The notes under the pieces: model-generated
Databases searched by the model: none
What the model was told of the DNA's origin: nothing
Seen by the model: the letters and a program-made list of their open reading frames with translations, nothing else
Shown here: positions 59,106 through 64,000 of the stretch, in pieces
How positions within the stretch are numbered: position 1 is the first letter of the stretch
Layout of the letters: the number at the start of each line of letters is the position of its first letter
Translations under genes and position numbers: made by a program
Source: Anastrepha obliqua
Lineage: Eukaryota > Arthropoda > Insecta > Diptera > Tephritidae
Direction of reading: 5' to 3'
Length of the DNA: 64,000 nt
Assembly: GCF_027943255.1 (NCBI RefSeq)
Contig: NC_072895.1
Span: 32,028,001-32,092,000, forward strand

Positions 59106-60370
59106 ATTTTTTGTTAAAATAATTTTGTGAATTGATAGCAGGTTGTCTTGAGTACCTGCCAAAGTTGACCTTAAAACTTACAACAAAAAATCTACTTGAG
59201 CAGTAAATATTTTGCATAGGCATCTAATGTATAGCCAGTGACTATTAAGTAATTAATTAATTTTTACAATATACATAGTTTGATTTTGTTTCGTTTACGC
59301 TCATTTTATTGTGTAGCAAAACTGAAAAAATATTACTCTTAACTTAAAGGTTGCATATTCTTTATACTTTGTTTTGGACCATTTTCAAAGATTTGCTGTT
59401 TTAATCTGAGATTTTCTCATAAAAAATATAGTATGTATTTGACAATGGATTTTTTTTATCATTTTTAGTTTTAAGTGCTCACTCATCGCGGGCTTGCTTA
59501 ATGAAGTAATTACTCAAACAGATGCAGCAAAAGTGAGGCTTGCAAACGGCCAGTTACAAAGTCAAGCATAAAATTGGCGCAGAAGAGGTGATAAATGGAG
59601 GTATTAAAAGTGAATATAAAAATAAAAATTAAGCGAAGATTATTCAGCGACTACTTACAACGCGATGAACGCTCTCACGATCCAATTTTTTTACTGCTTC
59701 ATTGGCAAAAAAGTTATTGGCTTAAATAAGACTTAAGTAATCATTTCCAGTGGCGTAAAAAAATATTTTTTTGTTTACATTTTAATACGGGTTTTAGGCA
59801 TTTAATAGTATTATTTTTGCAATTTTTATTTAATCTTTTATTGTCGGTTTTAAAGATCAACACTTTTATTTTTTATACTTGAAAATAAAGGGTTTAGATG
59901 CTGTTTTAAAATAAAATATGCACAAATTTAGATTCTTTCAGGTTTCACTATTTTTATTCAAACTACGGCTCTTAGGAATTATGTGTGAAAATGGGCTTCA
60001 GTTAAATAACCATTATGAGCACGTCGCCACCATAAGTAAGTAAAATCCGTCAAACCGTCGATTCATAAACGCCTAATTGTTGAGAACGTCGAGATATCGA
60101 TGATAAGAACAGCCTTCAGCAAGGCTTTGCGCTGCAGAACATCCAGTTTTTGGTCTGTCAGTCCAGTTTTTGGTTCTTTCGAGGATAGAAAAAGGCCTAA
60201 ATTCTATCCTCGACAGTACCAGGAGAAAATTTCTTGAAATGTTTTCACAAGCCTTTCAATTGTCAACTCAAAATGCAAAATATGACATAAAATAAAGTGC
60301 CGTCTAAGAATTATTCACTACTGACATCTAGGCGTCACTTTTGAAAGTTCCTTTATATTATTGTATTACA
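59106..60370. other. AT-rich stretch, no gene seen
   Basis: No recognisable features. A local inverted pair around 60180-60215 (AGGATAGAAAAAGG / ATTCTATCCT) is short. Confidence 0.5.
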
Positions 60371-60900
60371 TGGTTTGGGGAAAAAGAAATCCATTATTTT
60401 CTCGGTATATGACCCTAGTGATCCATATCTTGCAAAGTATCGATCAAATAATTTGAAGTTTATGCTCGTTGTCAAGCTGACATTTCACACTAAAAAAATT
60501 CGTTTTCTGTTTTTTATTAATTCCACAGGGTGTTAACAATAAAACTCAACAAAGTGAAAAGTCGGTTCATTTTATTAGTTTTTCATTGAGAAAGGCGAAA
60601 ATTCAAGCCAGGCCACTGAAATTGTGAATGGTGTTTGTGGTGCTGGCACAGGAACAGCAATTTCGGTATCGTCGTTTCCGCTCACGCATTTTTGATGCTG
60701 GAGATGCATCTCGAACAGGCCGGTACGTCGCCGAAAATGTCGACAAAATAATCGAAATAATCGAAGTTGACCCGCATGTTAGTAGTCGTATCGAATAGGT
60801 GCTAAAGATCGACCATAAAACAGTTTTGAACATTTTGCGCAAAAATTGTACGCAAAAAGAATGAAGAAATCCATTCTTTTTCCTGGAAGTAATATTTATG
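60371..60900 (+). mobile_element. Mariner deletion derivative with N-terminal transposase remnant
   Basis: The left end GGTTTGGGGAAAAAGAAATC at 60371 equals the end seen at 56885. Broken frames then give FIEKGENSSQATEIVNGVCG (about 60585), FRYRRFRSRIFDAGDASRTG (about 60660) and VDKIIEIIEVDPHVSS, KIDHKTVLNILRKN (to about 60845), the DNA-binding half of a mariner transposase. It then passes to CATTCTTTTTCCTGG, a likely degenerate right TIR at about 60885. The catalytic half is missing, as at 56881. Confidence 0.8.
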
Positions 60901-61089
60901 ATTATATTTCATATGAAGAAAACTAAAATATTTGTTGTGCATCAGGATAAAAAGAAAAAACCTGAAAAAATTTTGAAAAATAATCATAATAATTTTGAGA
61001 TTTTTTTAATATCCTCCAAATATCCACTTTTGAACTCTTTTATATGTTTTTTCTTTTTGATTTCTTAGCTTAAAATAAAGGGCTTTGCA
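60901..61089. other. Short AT-rich spacer
   Basis: No features between the mariner derivative and the next transposase remnant. Confidence 0.5.
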
Positions 61090-61640
61090 AAAATAGGTGT
61101 TACAGGTGAATGGATTACGCTATCGAGAGATGATTAACGATTTTTGATGGCCGGAATTGGATGGTATTGATCTGAACAACGTTTATCCTCAACAAGACGG
61201 CGCTATGTGCCACACAAGCAACGAAACCATTGATCTTTTACGGGAAAAGTTTCCGGACCGTGTTAACTCCCGAAGAGGTGATTACAATTGGCCAACGCGA
61301 TCTTGTGATTTAACACCTTGTGACTTTTTTCTTTGGGGTCACGTGAAAGAGAGCCCAGCCCAGGGTCGATTCAAGACCTCAAAGATGGAATTAGTGAGGC
61401 TATCAAGGACATAGCGCAGCCACTTTGCAATTCGGTTATGGAAAATTTCATGAAAAGGATATTGTCCTGTAAGCGCGGTCGTGGTGGTCATTTGCCTGAT
61501 GTTATATATTTTCCATTATTAGCGGCATACCTTCCTCTTTATAATGATATAAACATCCGATCATTTGTATTAAAAAATAGCATTTTTCTTTGAACATCAA
61601 AATAACACCTCTTATTAAAAAACCCTATGCGCTTCAGACA
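61090..61640 (+). pseudogene. Mariner-like transposase C-terminal remnant, rosa (DD41D)-like
   Basis: Begins at VNGLRYREMINDF (about 61107). PQQDGAMCHTSNETIDLLRE carries the second catalytic Asp and RSCDLTPCDFFLWGHVKE the third. I count 41 residues between them, the DD41D spacing reported for the rosa lineage. A frame change near 61350 leads to GSIQDLKDGISEAIKDIAQP and ENFMKRILSCKRGRGGHLPD. The 3' end ACACCTCTTATTAAAAAACC at about 61606-61628 is a probable TIR. The first half of the gene is missing. Confidence 0.85.
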
Positions 61641-64000
61641 TAAAACTTTTGAAAAAAAATTTTAATTTTAGGTGAACATTTTTGTGGTAAAAATTTATTT
61701 GTAATTTTTTCTTATTTACGTCATTAATACCTGCATTTTTGCCCATTAATCCGCAGAAGTTTTATAGTGAGATTTCTATAACTTTTCGAGTTACATTCAA
61801 ATGCGTAAAGTGATACAGTGCGAAATCAGTCCAAAATACAGCTCTGACGTACTCGTAAATATATTTTGTCCGCCTGCAAATTGATCGAAGCAGCACCACG
61901 TACTCGTACATTAGTAAGCAGCCAAACAGTATTTTTCACTGGCTTGCTATTTTTATTGGAAATCGTTTGGCTAATTCGACTACTGTCACACAACATTTAT
62001 TATCACATTACGCACATTTACTCTTCGAGTTGAAAGAAACACCTTTTTAAATATCTAAGTATTATTTAATTTCGGTACTTGCATTAAAAACTCTTTTCCG
62101 CAACTTAAGATCACTATTTTGATTACTTGGTCGATCACAACCATTAACGATTAAGAAAAAGGTGTACAAAATCTGCGCGAGATCAGTAATGCTGTAGGGG
62201 TTGAAATGTTGGGCAACGCGAACTAAGCACAACCTGAAGATGCACGTGGCGGAAATGAAAATGTCTCGTGGAGACGAAGACCACATCGTCAAACACGCCA
62301 TGAACATAACTGAGCCAACAAGAACTAGAGGAAGACCATAATCGACCTGCCTAAATGCGATATAGAGGAACATAAGGGGTTAGGGGTAGTCAGAGGCCTG
62401 AAAAAATGATGATTTTCAATAAATTATTTTTGCTAGTCAATTGCTTTATTTTTGCAAAAATAAAAATATAGCATTAATACGCTATGTTTCGACTTGACTT
62501 TAACAAAATTTCAGAAAAAAAATATAATAATAATTGTAAAAGTTATCGCTGTTTGTGTGGTGATCATCACAAGTCCTCGGAGACTCATCTGAAATCAATC
62601 GGACAAGAGAAATTAATTTTATTAATAGATAATCTAGTGCCTGATCGAAGCTTTTTTTTCAAAATTAACAATATGGCGGCCTCAGAAAGTATTTTTCAGA
62701 TCCGAAAATTAATTGTTTCAAAAAAATCGAAATTTTTGAAAAAAAAATTATTTGATCAGGCGCGAGTTTTTTATGTTTTTCAAAAGCAGTATACATTTTA
62801 TTGAAATCTACCAAGCGGTTTTAAATTTGAGTGAACACCAGTTCAAAAAACATAGTTTTGAGAAAAACGCATTTAAAGTTTTGCTATCTGCTCCGGAGCA
62901 CCCGAGCGCCCTTTGTTAATTGTTGAATAACTCAAAAAGTATTTTTCGGATTTACTTCAAAATTTTACACAATATTTTTAATATATTGTACTTTAAGAAA
63001 ATATAAGAAAAAAATCCATTTTTTTTTAATTCTGATTACCCTTAACTTCATAAGAGAGCAGCACCTTGCTGATGTGATGACGCAGGGCAGAGGAATCTGG
63101 CGCATGAGGGCAAGGAGGGGCGAAATAGGAAAAAGGCAAAGAGACACGTGTTAATCATTAGCATTAATCATTATCACTTGTGAAACTCCACCAAATAGGC
63201 AAATTTTCCACGGTTTGTAAAATAAGCACTCGAAACAACAATAATGTGCGCTGGCCTAAGAACGCTGCCATTCAATTTTCATGCCAAGTTTTACTAACTT
63301 TCTAATGCCATATAAAATATTTGACACAGGTGCTAGCGTGCGTTGTCGAAGCGGCTGTGCTTTTCTGCCGCAACCTTTTAAAATCTATAGCTCCACTAAT
63401 CCATAAATACCTACATTTTAAATGTTTACCGAGTGAGGTAAATTAGTTACGTGTAAGTATCTTCGACACACGTACGAGCAAAGCGGCTACGTAATGCTAA
63501 CCAACAATTCTGCAGTCACAGAGAAATCTCTTTACCAGCTACCGTTTAATCGCTTCCAATGAACCATTTTGTTATTTGGCTGTAATAAATTAAGAAAGAA
63601 AGAAAAAAACAAAAAAAAAAAAAATTTAGACAAAGTTAAATGGATTCTGTTCGCAGTGTAGCATGTGGCGCCACAGTCAGACAATTTCTTTCACACTCAC
63701 CACCTGGACACGTAGCCGGAGCGCTCACTGAGTTTGCTGTAGCGGCTTGAGATTAGACTGTGTGTTGGTATTTTCAAATTTGCTGCTTCTTTACGGCGAG
63801 TGCCGTCATTCGTTTTTGTGGCTTGCCAGCAAAACAATTTTCATTAGAGCCTCTGCTGTGGAGAACGCCGGCTTCTGCGGTTACTTTCAAGACAGTAGCT
63901 CTATGTTATTAATTATTAAATATGAGAATCTTAGCAGCAGACTTTGTGTAGGTTGTGCTGAGGTGTTGTAAGTAAAAGTAGTGCCCACTGCAAGCTGCTT
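61641..64000. other. Non-coding stretch, no gene seen
   Basis: AT-rich, with A-runs at about 63595-63630. ORFs (62062-62373, 62484-62804, 63747-63971) show no recognised domain; the first two lie in repeat-like sequence. A minus-strand GTGAGTG near 63695-63702 could be a splice donor but has no supporting exon. Confidence 0.5.

Overview
The window reads as non-coding DNA of an insect, most likely a higher fly and plausibly a fruit fly of the tephritid type. The reasons are its AT-richness, long A/T runs, frequent TACATACATATGTA-like and (GT)n microsatellites, and an animal-type load of decayed transposons: mariner, Tc1 and PIF/Harbinger DNA elements, non-LTR retrotransposons with RNase H, and a tRNA-derived SINE. 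The species call is inference. I found no convincing host protein-coding exon, rRNA or functional tRNA; the window could be intergenic or lie inside a very large intron.

Layout. 1-10 kb: a broken Mellifera-like mariner (about 1.4-2.6 kb), a truncated LINE RNase H/C-terminal piece (3.5-4.4 kb), AT-rich tandem repeats (4.76-5.78 kb), a complete SINE (about 6.0-6.3 kb), a five-copy tandem repeat (8.7-9.2 kb) and a SINE tail. 10-20.7 kb: a 14-bp minisatellite, a minus-strand mariner-type element (12688-14759) whose transposase is split by about 1 kb of 33-bp repeats, an A-only-like low-complexity tract (16.4-17.1 kb) and a LINE RT/RNase H fragment (19.2-20.7 kb). 20.7-34 kb: mostly featureless, with a small TIR element, a Tc1 scrap, a satellite with an alternating two-part period that contains a SINE with clear target-site duplication, and an internally deleted mariner with both TIRs. 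34-46.9 kb: several LINE scraps in both orientations, an 11-bp/66-bp satellite, and an AT-rich degenerate repeat field interrupted by a 653-bp PIF/Harbinger deletion derivative. 46.9-64 kb: more LINE pieces (one holding a SINE), two rosa-like DD41D mariner remnants, deletion derivatives of another mariner family, an R1-like RT fragment and a tRNA-like SINE head.

The elements do not form a cooperating gene system. What is most unusual is (1) the hendecad-encoding minisatellite expanded between the DNA-binding and catalytic parts of a mariner transposase, (2) the Harbinger derivative that keeps the 5' ends of both its genes facing each other between perfect 34-bp TIRs, and (3) a SINE 3' hairpin whose stem is preserved by a paired base change. 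All coding calls come from reading motifs by eye; no database search was possible.
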